This document shows, piece after piece, positions 1-6,370 of a stretch of DNA of 18,959 nucleotides (the first letter of the stretch is position 1; each line of letters starts with the position of its first letter). Source of the stretch: Oscillospiraceae bacterium (GTDB lineage: Bacteria; Bacillota_A; Clostridia; Oscillospirales; Oscillospiraceae). The DNA lies in assembly GCA_017411665.1 (NCBI GenBank), contig JAFQPT010000215.1, forward strand, positions 1-18,959, read 5' to 3'. The notes beneath the pieces were generated by a model, which saw only the letters and a list, made by a program, of their open reading frames with translations, was not told the origin of the DNA and searched no databases. A program made the translations under genes and the position numbers.

Positions 1-75
1 ATCGCATTTATGGGTGTCGGCTCCCTGCTCATCCATTCCATGGTAGCTAAAATGAGAAGGGAGTGTGGCGTCTGA
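1..75 (+). CDS. C-terminal end of a TadB-like pilus platform protein (5' partial)
   Basis: The first reading frame is open from the first base to a TGA at 73-75 and gives 24 residues: a short hydrophobic stretch (MGVGSLLIHSMVAKM) followed by a basic tail. A hydrophobic helix with a short charged tail is how TadB/TadC (type II secretion F-domain) proteins end. The next gene is TadC-like and starts on the overlapping TGATG, so a TadB-like protein is the natural candidate. The assignment rests on position and this short tail only; the gene lies mostly outside the window. Confidence 0.5.
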   Translation: MAFMGVGSLLIHSMVAKMRRECGV

Positions 76-962
76 TGCAGACTACGATTTTCATTATCGC
101 CCTTCTCTATGGTGTTGCCGCCCTTCTCCTCATTCTTGCCATCTTCTCATCCCCTAAGCACTCCCGTTTGGAAAAGGATAACACCCCCGATGCGTCGGAA
201 TGGCTCTATTCCAACCTTCTCTCAAAGCTGTATGACGCCCTCATGGGTTCACGCCCGCCGGAAAGGATACTGAAATCGCTTGGCCTCAGATTTGACAGCT
301 ACATGGTGGACTGTGAAATCCTTGGCCGGACACCGAACTTAAAGCGTGAGGCTATGCTGCGCATCCTCGGCATCTTTGCCCTTGTCTTCGGCATCATTCT
401 GTCTGTCCCTGTGGGAAGTCCGGTACCAATGCTCTTGAGCGCCGTCGTCTATCTCCTGTGCGCTTCCTATATCCCACGAAAAGTCCATAGCGACGCCCAG
501 GCAAAGAAGGCCGCCGTTTCCTCTGAACTGTCCCGCTTCGTTGACCTGCTGCTCTCTGCTCTGGAAATCAATCTGCCTGTGGAAATCGCCATTGCCCAGA
601 CAGCGGACAGTGTTCCCGGCATCCTGTCCTCGGAGCTTCGCAAGACCTTTGCCGAGGCACATGTGGGCGCCATGAACTGGCAGCAGGCATTGGAGAAGAT
701 TGCCCACAAGTATGAAATCGACCAGCTCTCCGACTTCGTTTCCGACATCATTACCGCCTACAACAAGGGCATCTCCGTGACGGAGGCTGTCGCACGAAAG
801 TCCTACGAGATAAAGCAGAGCGTTCTGCTGCAAGCAAAGGAACGGACAGCAAAGATGTCCAACAGCATCCTTGTGCCTGTGACCATCTTCAAAATCATCC
901 CGCTCATGGCTGTTATGATGATTCCCATTATCAGCCAGATACTCAATATGTTCCTGTTCTGA
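75..962 (+). CDS. TadC-like inner-membrane platform protein of a Tad/Flp pilus (T2SSF domain)
   Basis: This 295-residue protein should act as the membrane platform that couples the TadA assembly ATPase to the growing Flp pilus. It has an N-terminal membrane helix (about 3-26), a hydrophobic hairpin (about 93-134), a cytoplasmic helical region typical of type II secretion F domains (about 145-260, with the pattern LSRFVDLLLSALE) and a terminal membrane helix (about 268-294). The start is the ATG at 75, which overlaps the preceding stop (TGATG) and has AAGGGAG at 57-63. A GTG at 63 in the same frame would sit on that ribosome binding site and is less likely. The genes that follow (pilin, prepilin peptidase, TadE-like) support the call. 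TadC is more likely than TadB because it comes second in the pair. Confidence 0.85.
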   Translation: MQTTIFIIALLYGVAALLLILAIFSSPKHSRLEKDNTPDASEWLYSNLLSKLYDALMGSRPPERILKSLGLRFDSYMVDCEILGRTPNLKREAMLRILGIFALVFGIILSVPVGSPVPMLLSAVVYLLCASYIPRKVHSDAQAKKAAVSSELSRFVDLLLSALEINLPVEIAIAQTADSVPGILSSELRKTFAEAHVGAMNWQQALEKIAHKYEIDQLSDFVSDIITAYNKGISVTEAVARKSYEIKQSVLLQAKERTAKMSNSILVPVTIFKIIPLMAVMMIPIISQILNMFLF

Positions 963-977
963 GGCCCTGCTTCCCCT

Positions 978-990
978 TTCTGACATACTG
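978..990 (+). promoter_or_regulatory. Copy 1 of the 13-bp upstream motif
   Basis: TTCTGACATACTG lies in the gap between the TadC-like gene and the pilin gene, 30 bases before the pilin GTG. Exact matches to TTCTG(A/C)CATACT(G/C) recur upstream of four other genes. TGACATACT resembles an extended -10 box (TGn plus a 4/6 match to TATAAT), but no -35 box sits at the usual distance. Confidence 0.6.
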
Positions 991-1020
991 ACGTAACGAG
1001 TGAAAAAGGAGGTCCCCCGC

Positions 1021-1329
1021 GTGAAAAACTATATGAAGCGGTTTTACCGCGATGAGACCGGCGCCGAGCTGATTGAGGTCGCGCTGGCCATTGCCATCGT
1101 TGCCATCCTCGCCGCCGCCATCTTCGGCATCATTCGTATCCTGTTGGTAAAAATCGAACAGGCAGGCGATATGATTGGCGATATTGACCCGGGTATCCTG
1201 AACGGTTCCGGAAGTGGAACAGGAACAGGCGCCGGGACGGGAACCGGCACTGGAACTGGAACGGGAATCGGCGGGACCGGCACCGGAACTGGAGCTGCCG
1301 GAGCTGGTATCGGCGGCGTCACCGAGTAA
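1021..1329 (+). CDS. Flp-family type IVb prepilin with a Gly/Thr repeat tail
   Basis: This 102-residue prepilin is the likely major subunit of the Tad pilus. The basic leader ends at DETG, and cleavage after Gly14 would give a mature protein starting AELIE, with the conserved Glu at +5. A hydrophobic helix follows (about 17-42). From about residue 62 the chain is almost wholly Gly, Thr, Ala and Ser (GTGTG repeats) up to the terminal VTE, which is unusual for the family. The GTG at 1021 is chosen because AAAGGAGGT at 1005-1013 is spaced 7 bases from it; the in-frame GTG at 1000 would place that site inside the gene. The downstream peptidase gene is the likely processing enzyme. Confidence 0.85.
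   Translation: MKNYMKRFYRDETGAELIEVALAIAIVAILAAAIFGIIRILLVKIEQAGDMIGDIDPGILNGSGSGTGTGAGTGTGTGTGTGIGGTGTGTGAAGAGIGGVTE
1204..1320 (+). repeat. Degenerate GGAACN-type repeat encoding the Gly/Thr pilin tail
   Basis: The 3' third of the pilin gene is built from degenerate hexanucleotides such as GGAACA, GGAACC, GGAACT and GGGACG, read as Gly-Thr dipeptides with occasional Ala, Ile or extra Gly. Copies vary at the third codon position, so the dipeptide pattern is better preserved than the DNA, which suggests selection on the protein. Confidence 0.75.
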
Positions 1330-1351
1330 GCGGTCTGTCTATCATCCAAAA

Positions 1352-1387
1352 GGCGCAGGAAGACAGCCTTCCTGCGCCCATTCTTTT
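1352..1387 (+). terminator. Strong hairpin after the pilin gene (intra-operon terminator)
   Basis: A perfect 11-bp stem (GGCGCAGGAAG, loop ACAGC, CTTCCTGCGCC) is followed by CATTCTTTT. It sits between the pilin stop and the peptidase start 14 bases further on, inside what otherwise looks like one operon. A partial terminator or 3' stabiliser here would let the pilin be made in excess of the downstream genes. Confidence 0.7.
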
Positions 1388-1400
1388 GAGGTGCTGAATT

Positions 1401-1898
1401 ATGCATTTGAGCTATCTCCAATTTCTTTCCATCCCTCCCTGTCTGCTGGCGCTCGCAGTATCTTCACTCTATGACCTAAAGTACCGGAGGGTACCCAATG
1501 TTGTCACCATCTCCTTGATGCTTTACGGCCTGCTTCTGACTTGTCTGACGGAGCTGCCGATGCTGCCCTATAAGCTGTTTTATGCTGCCTGCCTCTTTTT
1601 CTTTGGCATGACGGGACTGCTCGGCCTCGGCGACATCAAGCTGCTGATTGGCCTTGGAGTTGTCTGGGGGCCGGAATACGCTTTGCTCTCCGCTGCTTTG
1701 GCGTCTCTTGTCATCTTCCTCCACCATATCATCCGGCACAGGACGGGACTGCTTTCCCTGTTGAAAAGAAGCAGTCTTTGCCTCCTCCGCATGCGTCCCA
1801 CACAGGAACGCGATAGCTACAACTCTGTCCCCTTTGCCCCATATTTGCTTTTCTCCTACATTCTGATACAGGGAGGTCTTCTGCTATGGCAACTTTGA
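1401..1898 (+). CDS. Prepilin peptidase, TadV/CpaA-like (A24 aspartic protease family)
   Basis: This 165-residue multi-helix membrane protein should cleave the Flp prepilin and the TadE-like proteins at the inner face of the membrane. Both catalytic aspartates of the A24 family are present: Asp25 in YDLKYRRVPN and Asp78 in GLGDIK. There is no N-terminal methyltransferase-type extension, as expected for TadV/CpaA. A late VPFAPYLL segment also fits the family. The gene follows the pilin hairpin and overlaps the next gene by 13 bases, so those two are probably translated together. A second A24-type peptidase lies at 11687-12115. Confidence 0.88.
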   Translation: MHLSYLQFLSIPPCLLALAVSSLYDLKYRRVPNVVTISLMLYGLLLTCLTELPMLPYKLFYAACLFFFGMTGLLGLGDIKLLIGLGVVWGPEYALLSAALASLVIFLHHIIRHRTGLLSLLKRSSLCLLRMRPTQERDSYNSVPFAPYLLFSYILIQGGLLLWQL

Positions 1899-2353
1899 AG
1901 AAACGTTTGAAAGCCATCTGCTGGCGTCGTGGGAGCAGTGAATTGATTGGCTTCGCCTTAATCATCCCTCTGCTGGCAGCTCTGATTTTCACCATCATCA
2001 CCATTATGCAGTTGGGTCTTGTACGGCAGACGCTGGAATACGCCACCTACATGAGCGCACGGTCCGCTGTAGTCTGCGAGGACTATTCCACCGCCCTTAC
2101 ACAGGCGCAGACGACAGCGCGGATGACGCTGGCCAATTCCACCTATGGGGTGGATTCAGACAACATAGGCGTCCATCTGGAGCTTGTAGGCGGCACCTCC
2201 AGCACCAGTGGCAGCGGCATTACATGGGAGAAAGGCGCCTTGCTCAAATGTGAAGTGACTGCGCCCATCAGCCAGTTTATCAACATTCTGGACGGCGACA
2301 TGTCCTCCTGCATCTATGTCATGGTGGAGCGGCCGGCCCGCACCTATTACTAA
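1886..2353 (+). CDS. TadE-like pseudopilin
   Basis: This 155-residue protein has a basic N-terminus (KKRLKAICWRRG), then SSELIGFALIIP and one long hydrophobic helix (about 18-42), followed by an extracellular domain of about 110 residues. The charged leader, Glu shortly after a Gly and single helix are the TadE pattern, and TadE-like proteins are processed by TadV-type peptidases. A GGGAGG lies 8-13 bases upstream of the ATG, and the start overlaps the end of the peptidase gene. Two cysteines in the outer domain could form a disulfide. The exact subtype (TadE or TadF) cannot be told. Confidence 0.78.
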   Translation: MATLKKRLKAICWRRGSSELIGFALIIPLLAALIFTIITIMQLGLVRQTLEYATYMSARSAVVCEDYSTALTQAQTTARMTLANSTYGVDSDNIGVHLELVGGTSSTSGSGITWEKGALLKCEVTAPISQFINILDGDMSSCIYVMVERPARTYY

Positions 2354-2365
2354 TGGAGGAGGCGG

Positions 2366-2884
2366 ATGAAGACCATGATTGGACGATTTAAGGAAATCTC
2401 CTGGCGGCGTGGAAACGGCGCCTGTTATGCTTGCCTCATCATCTCCCTGCTGGCAGGTATCATGCTGGTGCTGCACATGGAATGTTCCAACATCATGTAC
2501 GCCAGCGCCGTTGCCTCCACACGCAGCGATATGATTGCGGATTCCGCCGCCCTCTATGCCCAGAGCTATGACTATAAGTACAATAAGGCCCAGGCGGAGA
2601 CAATGGCCACATTCCTGACCGCTTATAACAACGGTACTTCCGGTCGATATGAGCTGACGTCCTCCATCTTGTTTCCGGACGATGACCTGTTGACAGTCAA
2701 ATGCGACGTGCAGACCTTCTTCTACTTCCCCGGCCTTGCGGGACATGAGACACTGACGGTCTCTGATGAAGCCAGCGTCCGGTCTGTGGATATTTGGGGC
2801 GATATCTTTGTGGTGCCGGATTCCGTAGGCCACGCATCCTCGCCCGGTACGACACCTCCCGTAGGAGACCTGTCTGTACCGTAG
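2366..2884 (+). CDS. TadE/TadG-like pilus-associated membrane protein
   Basis: This 172-residue protein begins with a basic segment (FKEISWRRGNG) almost repeating that of the preceding gene, then a hydrophobic helix (about 18-36) and an extracellular domain ending in a Pro/Gly-rich tail. The shared leader and the 12-base gap with GGAGGAGG before the ATG indicate a second pseudopilin translated with the first. The helix lacks an obvious Glu at +5, so processing is uncertain. In Tad loci this place is usually held by TadF or TadG; it is far too short for a full TadG with a von Willebrand domain. Confidence 0.65.
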   Translation: MKTMIGRFKEISWRRGNGACYACLIISLLAGIMLVLHMECSNIMYASAVASTRSDMIADSAALYAQSYDYKYNKAQAETMATFLTAYNNGTSGRYELTSSILFPDDDLLTVKCDVQTFFYFPGLAGHETLTVSDEASVRSVDIWGDIFVVPDSVGHASSPGTTPPVGDLSVP

Positions 2885-2905
2885 TACAGCGTTCTGTCCT
2901 GCTGT

Positions 2906-2918
2906 TTACACCATACTG
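2906..2918 (+). promoter_or_regulatory. Relaxed copy of the 13-bp upstream motif
   Basis: TTACACCATACTG matches the motif at 10 of 13 positions, including the CATACTG core. It lies 38 bases before the small ORF at 2957 and after the last pilus gene, in the same orientation as the genes that follow. Confidence 0.35.
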
Positions 2919-2956
2919 GCTATGATGAAAATACTGAGGAAGGGAGCGCTGTTCAA

Positions 2957-3028
2957 ATGATTGCATTTACGCATGGATTCAGATACAATGGGAAAGACAC
3001 CGGACGGAGAAAGCGAGGGAAGGGATAA
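2957..3028 (+). CDS. Possible 23-residue leader ORF coupled to the next gene
   Basis: An ATG at 2957, preceded by AGGAAGGGAG about 10 bases upstream, opens a 23-codon frame (MIAFTHGFRYNGKD, then a run of Arg, Lys and Gly). It ends at TAA 3026-3028, overlapping the ATG of the next gene as TAATG. The product is strongly basic at its end. It may be a translated leader that couples initiation of the downstream gene, a small protein, or chance; only the ribosome binding site and the overlap support it. Confidence 0.35.
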   Translation: MIAFTHGFRYNGKDTGRRKRGKG

Positions 3029-3474
3029 TGTTTCTCAAGGAGACCGGAGATGCGTTCTTTCAGAAGGACATTGAGCGCAGCCAGGAGACATATGGAAAAT
3101 ACGCCAAACTGATTGAGAAAAAGAGATGCTACGAAAATACCCTTCGTCTCGTTCTCGATACCCCGGTGATGCAGGACTCGCCGGAGCTGCTGGTGGCTTA
3201 CGGAGCAAAGGAGTCTGCGCAAGCCGGCATCTTCGTCCGCCATGCTTTCTTCTACGACAAATCCACTGGCATGGTGATTGACCCCACCATTCCGGAAAAG
3301 CGGGAAGCGGATGAGCGATACATTATCGCTGCTGTACTCTCCTTCAACGAGTATCTGGACGCCATCCTTAACGGCGGCAAGACCACCGACTTCTGGGATA
3401 ACAGAGTGTTCCGCAAGTATTTGCAGGAGATGGAGCGGTGGACGCTTACGCAAGGTTTCGCAATCGTTGGATAA
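3028..3474 (+). CDS. Uncharacterised protein with a possible transglutaminase-like Cys-His-Asp triad
   Basis: This 148-residue soluble protein has no signal peptide. Cys34 (KKRCYENTLRLVL), His72 (RHAFFYDKSTG) and Asp85 (MVIDPT) occur in the order and approximate spacing of small transglutaminase/papain-like proteins, in which a histidine shortly precedes an aspartate in an IDPT-type strand. The function is an inference from this pattern. The gene overlaps the small ORF upstream by one base and is followed by a strong terminator, so it closes its transcription unit. It may be cargo attached to the end of the pilus operon. Confidence 0.55.
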   Translation: MFLKETGDAFFQKDIERSQETYGKYAKLIEKKRCYENTLRLVLDTPVMQDSPELLVAYGAKESAQAGIFVRHAFFYDKSTGMVIDPTIPEKREADERYIIAAVLSFNEYLDAILNGGKTTDFWDNRVFRKYLQEMERWTLTQGFAIVG

Positions 3475-3480
3475 CGACAA

Positions 3481-3520
3481 GCCTGCTTGAGAGCTGTAAA
3501 CCCTCAAGCAGGCTTTGTTG
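3481..3520 (+). terminator. Rho-independent terminator
   Basis: An 11-bp perfect stem (GCCTGCTTGAG with CTCAAGCAGGC) with an 11-base loop is followed by TTTGTTG. It starts 6 bases after the stop of the preceding gene. Confidence 0.85.
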
Positions 3521-3656
3521 TCCCCCGTTAACGCTATACCATGATTGCATTGCACTACTAACCAGATAAATCCACAATGTTATTTTGCGTTGCTTGCTGC
3601 AACGGATAAGTTCCTATATAACAGAGATACCAGCCTAAGGAAGGAGAGTATTTCGT

Positions 3657-4166
3657 ATGTTAAATGAGAATATTAGGGCGATAAGAAAGGCGAAGGGCCT
3701 TTCGCAAGAGGAGCTTGCCATCAAGCTAAACGTGGTCCGGCAAACAGTCTCCAAATGGGAGCAAGGCTTGTCGGTTCCCGATTCTGATATGCTGATTTCT
3801 ATGTCGGAGGCTCTTGAAACTCCTGTAAGCACATTGCTTGGGGAAACGATTATTGAAGCGCAGGCGGATGACTTAAAAGCGATTTCCGAAAAGCTGGAGA
3901 TTATAAACCTGCAACTTGCCCGAAGGAAAGCTACGAGGCGGAAGATTCTTCATTGGTTTTTTATTGGCGTATGTGCTGCAGTGGTTGCAACTATCATTAT
4001 CCTGCTGCTATTGGATAGTCCTTATCTGGATTGGAATTACAGCAATCCGGAAACTGCTGTTGTTGGAGTGGCCTTTCATGCTTTTGAATGGATATTTGTG
4101 AGATTGATGCCAATTCTTCTCGCTGGTGCAATCATTGGAATCATTCTGACACGAAAGAAATCATGA
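3657..4166 (+). CDS. XRE-family transcriptional regulator with two C-terminal membrane helices
   Basis: Residues 5-60 form an XRE/Cro-type helix-turn-helix domain (IRAIRKAKGLSQEELAIKLN, then QTVSKWEQGLSVPD). A helical linker rich in Glu, Lys and Arg follows (about 62-96), then two hydrophobic segments (about 99-119 and 147-164) and a basic end. Membrane-anchored regulators of this build are common in Firmicutes, often controlling a nearby transport or stress gene. AAGGAGAG precedes the ATG by 8 bases. The gene converges on the hydrolase gene across a shared terminator. Its target is not evident; the convergent - strand genes are possible. Confidence 0.85.
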   Translation: MLNENIRAIRKAKGLSQEELAIKLNVVRQTVSKWEQGLSVPDSDMLISMSEALETPVSTLLGETIIEAQADDLKAISEKLEIINLQLARRKATRRKILHWFFIGVCAAVVATIIILLLLDSPYLDWNYSNPETAVVGVAFHAFEWIFVRLMPILLAGAIIGIILTRKKS

Positions 4167-4205
4167 ATATGCTCTGCCTTTAGGGAGTAATATGCCCGAA
4201 CAGAT

Positions 4206-4250
4206 AAAAAAGAATGTCCGAGAACCATGCGCTCTCAGGCATTCTTTTTT
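4206..4250. terminator. Bidirectional terminator between convergent genes
   Basis: AAAAAAGAATG at 4206-4216 pairs with CATTCTTTTTT at 4240-4250, with a further imperfect GAGA/TCTC stem inside. The A-run and T-run give a U-tract on both strands, so it can end the XRE transcript (+) and the hydrolase transcript (-), whose stop codon it overlaps. Confidence 0.85.
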
Positions 4251-4869
4251 ATATCATGTTTCGATAGAACTCGTTTATCGTTTCTGCAAGACGCTCCGGG
4301 GCCTCGGTGTTGACTTCGTGGCCAGCGCCTTTGATAACTTGCAGCCTCGCTGTCGGGAGCATCTCCGCAATTTCCTCGGACGCTTTTCTGTTTGTCGCAT
4401 CATTTTCGCCGCAGACAAGTAGCACTGGACAGGTTATTTCATAGAGGCTTTCGCTGAAATCCAATGTCATCATGGATTTGCACAGCTGAAGAAAGCCATC
4501 CTTATCGAACCCCATCTGCTGAAACTTTGAAGTCGGCATAAGACGGAAAACCGCATTTTGAAACCGCAGCAGTCCCTTGGGCATTCGGTATTGAGCCGCA
4601 ATCAAGACCAAGGAATTGACATGCTCCTCGTGGTCTATTGCATAATTCAAGGCAAGAATGCCACCCAGAGACAGACCACACATATCAAGCGGCTCTCTAT
4701 GCTCATCGCAGTATGTCTCAAAAGCGCGATACAGGTTCTCATAGCTTGCTTCTGTACCCCTTATCATCGCCGGCAAATCTGGACAGAGACAGATGCCGTC
4801 CATTCTATCTATAACTGGCCCCCACATATCCGGAGTCTGTCCAAGGCCATGCACAAATACCTGTTTCAT
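4249..4869 (-). CDS. Alpha/beta hydrolase
   Basis: This 206-residue cytosolic protein is a compact alpha/beta hydrolase. FVHGLGQTPDMW near the N-terminus is the oxyanion-hole loop, GLSLGG (Ser67) is the nucleophile elbow, Asp157 (CGENDATN) is the acid and His184 (GAGHEVN) is the base, so the catalytic triad is complete. The cap region between about 92 and 145 is short. The substrate cannot be inferred. The ATG follows directly on the TAG stop of the zinc-ribbon gene upstream, so the two are co-transcribed and probably translationally coupled. Confidence 0.9.
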   Translation of the reverse strand: MKQVFVHGLGQTPDMWGPVIDRMDGICLCPDLPAMIRGTEASYENLYRAFETYCDEHREPLDMCGLSLGGILALNYAIDHEEHVNSLVLIAAQYRMPKGLLRFQNAVFRLMPTSKFQQMGFDKDGFLQLCKSMMTLDFSESLYEITCPVLLVCGENDATNRKASEEIAEMLPTARLQVIKGAGHEVNTEAPERLAETINEFYRNMI

Positions 4870-5154
4870 CTACGCATTATAGTCGTATTTGCAGAATGGA
4901 CACTTTGGATAATCAAAATCGTGCCGCTTACCGCAGTTCGGACATTGCTTCTGCGGCAAGCCTTCTTCTTCATCAACCACAAAGAATTCAAGCTTTCTGC
5001 ATTTAGGGCAACTGTAAATATCAACTTCCATTGCGCCAGCTATCAGATTAGGAAGGTCACCAAGTATCCACCCTGTTTGCCCAAACTGTAGTTTTTCAGT
5101 CCTTACGTGGTTCATTTCTCGCCCGCAACGCAAGCACTCTATACGGTTTTCCAT
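4870..5154 (-). CDS. Small four-knuckle zinc-ribbon protein
   Basis: This 94-residue protein contains four CxxC pairs (Cys7/10, 49/52, 71/74, 85/88), enough for two zinc sites. The segment GQTGWILGDLPNLIAGAMEVDIYSCPKC is typical of a widespread Firmicute family of unknown role, often taken as nucleic-acid or protein binding. The ATG at 5154 is chosen because GAGAGGAAA lies just upstream; a longer frame to 5244 would run into the TraX-family gene and adds no recognisable sequence. The hydrolase gene begins at the base next to its stop codon. Confidence 0.8.
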   Translation of the reverse strand: MENRIECLRCGREMNHVRTEKLQFGQTGWILGDLPNLIAGAMEVDIYSCPKCRKLEFFVVDEEEGLPQKQCPNCGKRHDFDYPKCPFCKYDYNA

Positions 5155-5174
5155 AACATTTCCTCTCTGACCAT

Positions 5175-6074
5175 TTAGGTAACAAGCACCGAAACGATAC
5201 CGATTAACTGCCGATGTACTGGATAATACCAATAGAAAAACCATTTACTCTCTCGGCCTCTTGCACCATTATACAACATCATAAATGGAAGTGCCAGCAC
5301 CATTCGGCATTGGAAGAAATCACAGAATGTTGATATAAAGCCAAAAAATGAAACATACGAAATAGAAGGAAGCCACATTCTCGCAATAGCACCAAGGAAG
5401 CAAATCAGGCAAAACCCCAAAAAGGTATAACATTGTTTTTTTGTAGTATTTGCAAAATATAGAAGAACGCCAAGGATGATAAAACCAATGCCATACTCAA
5501 CGTCATAAAAGGAAGGAATAAAACTTGTTCGCAATCCGTTAAATAGAAGCCGATGAGCCATGGTCGGCCCATCCGGAAGCGCATTTAAAGTCGTCTCAAA
5601 AAAGATGGTCGGTAAAAGAGATAACATAAATACAAAAATATCAGCACAAAACAACCGAATATTTTTGCATTTATAGGCTAAAATCAATCGCTCAATAAGA
5701 ACCACATAGAGAACAGCATAGAAGAAAGTGAATATGATGTTCCCCGGTGTTCTATACCCAAACAGCTCACCAGTGAAGAAGCAGATAGCGGTGTCAAAAA
5801 GGCCAACGCACACACCCGCTACATAGAGCCGTAGCAAAAATTTTGTTTTGCTCTTTGTATGCTGAATGCTCTGGGCAAGCACGAAAAGGAACAGAGGTGC
5901 AGCGATTCTGCCAACTGTTCGTAAAAATGAGGAATATCTTGCAAAAAGAGAAATTTCAAACCCGAATCCTGCAAGATGGTCAAGAGTCATACAGACAAGG
6001 GCGATTACCTTGATTTGAAAAGAAGTCAATCCTTTTACTCCAGAAGAAGGGATGGTTTTGGTAACTTGAGACAT
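5175..6074 (-). CDS. TraX-family multi-pass membrane protein
   Basis: This 299-residue protein has about eight membrane helices. Family signs are ALVCMTLDHLAG near the N-terminus, LRTVGRIAAPLFLFVLAQS followed by a HT, and the C-terminal YNGARGRESKWFFYWYYPVHR. In F-plasmid TraX the family N-acetylates pilin; in Firmicutes TraX-like proteins are probably membrane acyltransferases of unknown substrate. A link to the pilus genes in this window is speculative because they are on the other strand. AGGAGGG lies just upstream of the ATG. The gene is visibly richer in A+T than the pilus and SSB genes, which suggests separate acquisition. Confidence 0.85.
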   Translation of the reverse strand: MSQVTKTIPSSGVKGLTSFQIKVIALVCMTLDHLAGFGFEISLFARYSSFLRTVGRIAAPLFLFVLAQSIQHTKSKTKFLLRLYVAGVCVGLFDTAICFFTGELFGYRTPGNIIFTFFYAVLYVVLIERLILAYKCKNIRLFCADIFVFMLSLLPTIFFETTLNALPDGPTMAHRLLFNGLRTSFIPSFYDVEYGIGFIILGVLLYFANTTKKQCYTFLGFCLICFLGAIARMWLPSISYVSFFGFISTFCDFFQCRMVLALPFMMLYNGARGRESKWFFYWYYPVHRQLIGIVSVLVT

Positions 6075-6116
6075 GAATACTGCCCTCCTAAAACTGGCGA
6101 AGTGCTTTTATGATGC

Positions 6117-6145
6117 ATTATATAGAAAGGAACCCCCAAAAACAA
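6117..6145 (-). promoter_or_regulatory. Candidate promoter for the TraX-zinc ribbon-hydrolase operon
   Basis: On the - strand a TATAAT (plus strand 6117-6122) lies about 40 bases before the TraX-family start. The hexamer 17 bases upstream is TTGTTT (plus strand 6140-6145), a weak -35. The -10 is perfect, so the site is plausible. Confidence 0.5.
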
Positions 6146-6245
6146 AGGACAGGAACATTCTCTCCCTTGTACTGTCACTGCCATTTTTCACTGTTTGGTT
6201 GTATTTTAGCAAATCATGGCCTCATTTTCAATCATTGCGTGCCAC

Positions 6246-6274
6246 TTGACCTGCCAGCCCCTCTCTGCTATAAT
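6246..6274 (+). promoter_or_regulatory. Sigma-A-type promoter upstream of the AIPR-like gene
   Basis: TTGACC at 6246-6251 and TATAAT at 6269-6274 are separated by 17 bases, and TGC before the -10 makes it an extended -10. It faces the gene at 6371 and leaves a leader of about 90 bases. Apart from this promoter, the weak divergent one at 6117-6145 and the leader hairpin, nothing else is seen in the 6075-6370 gap. Confidence 0.75.
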
Positions 6275-6293
6275 CGACATCAGAGTAAGTGCT

Positions 6294-6349
6294 GACTTGA
6301 AACAGTGTAGCCATCAATTTGGATGTGCTGCTTGTTTCAGGTCTTTTTT
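6294..6349 (+). promoter_or_regulatory. Terminator-like hairpin in a 5' leader (possible attenuator)
   Basis: GACTTGAAACA at 6294-6304 pairs with TGTTTCAGGTC at 6333-6343 (one G-U pair) and is followed by six T residues at 6344-6349. A short inner stem (CATC/GATG) lies in the loop. The structure falls about 12 bases after the expected transcription start and before the ribosome binding site of the gene at 6371. No + strand gene lies upstream for it to terminate, so it should stop this gene's own transcript unless antiterminated. Confidence 0.6.
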
Positions 6350-6370
6350 CATTTTTAGGAGGTCGTTACT

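Noticed and set aside
1204..1320. Possible CRISPR or tandem-repeat array
   Set aside because: The repeats are hexanucleotide, in frame and encode the pilin tail; there are no spacers.
3605..3627. Possible promoter (TTGCTG-17-TATAAC region) before the XRE gene
   Set aside because: The -35 matches at only three positions and two overlapping -10 choices exist; too weak to list as a feature.
4705..4717. Further CATACTG cores at about 4707-4713 (-) and 16633-16639 (+)
   Set aside because: Both fall inside coding regions and lack the full TTCTG(A/C) part, so they were not counted as motif copies.
4558..5091. 177-residue + strand frame
   Set aside because: It runs antisense across the hydrolase and zinc-ribbon genes, both of which have intact motifs on the - strand.
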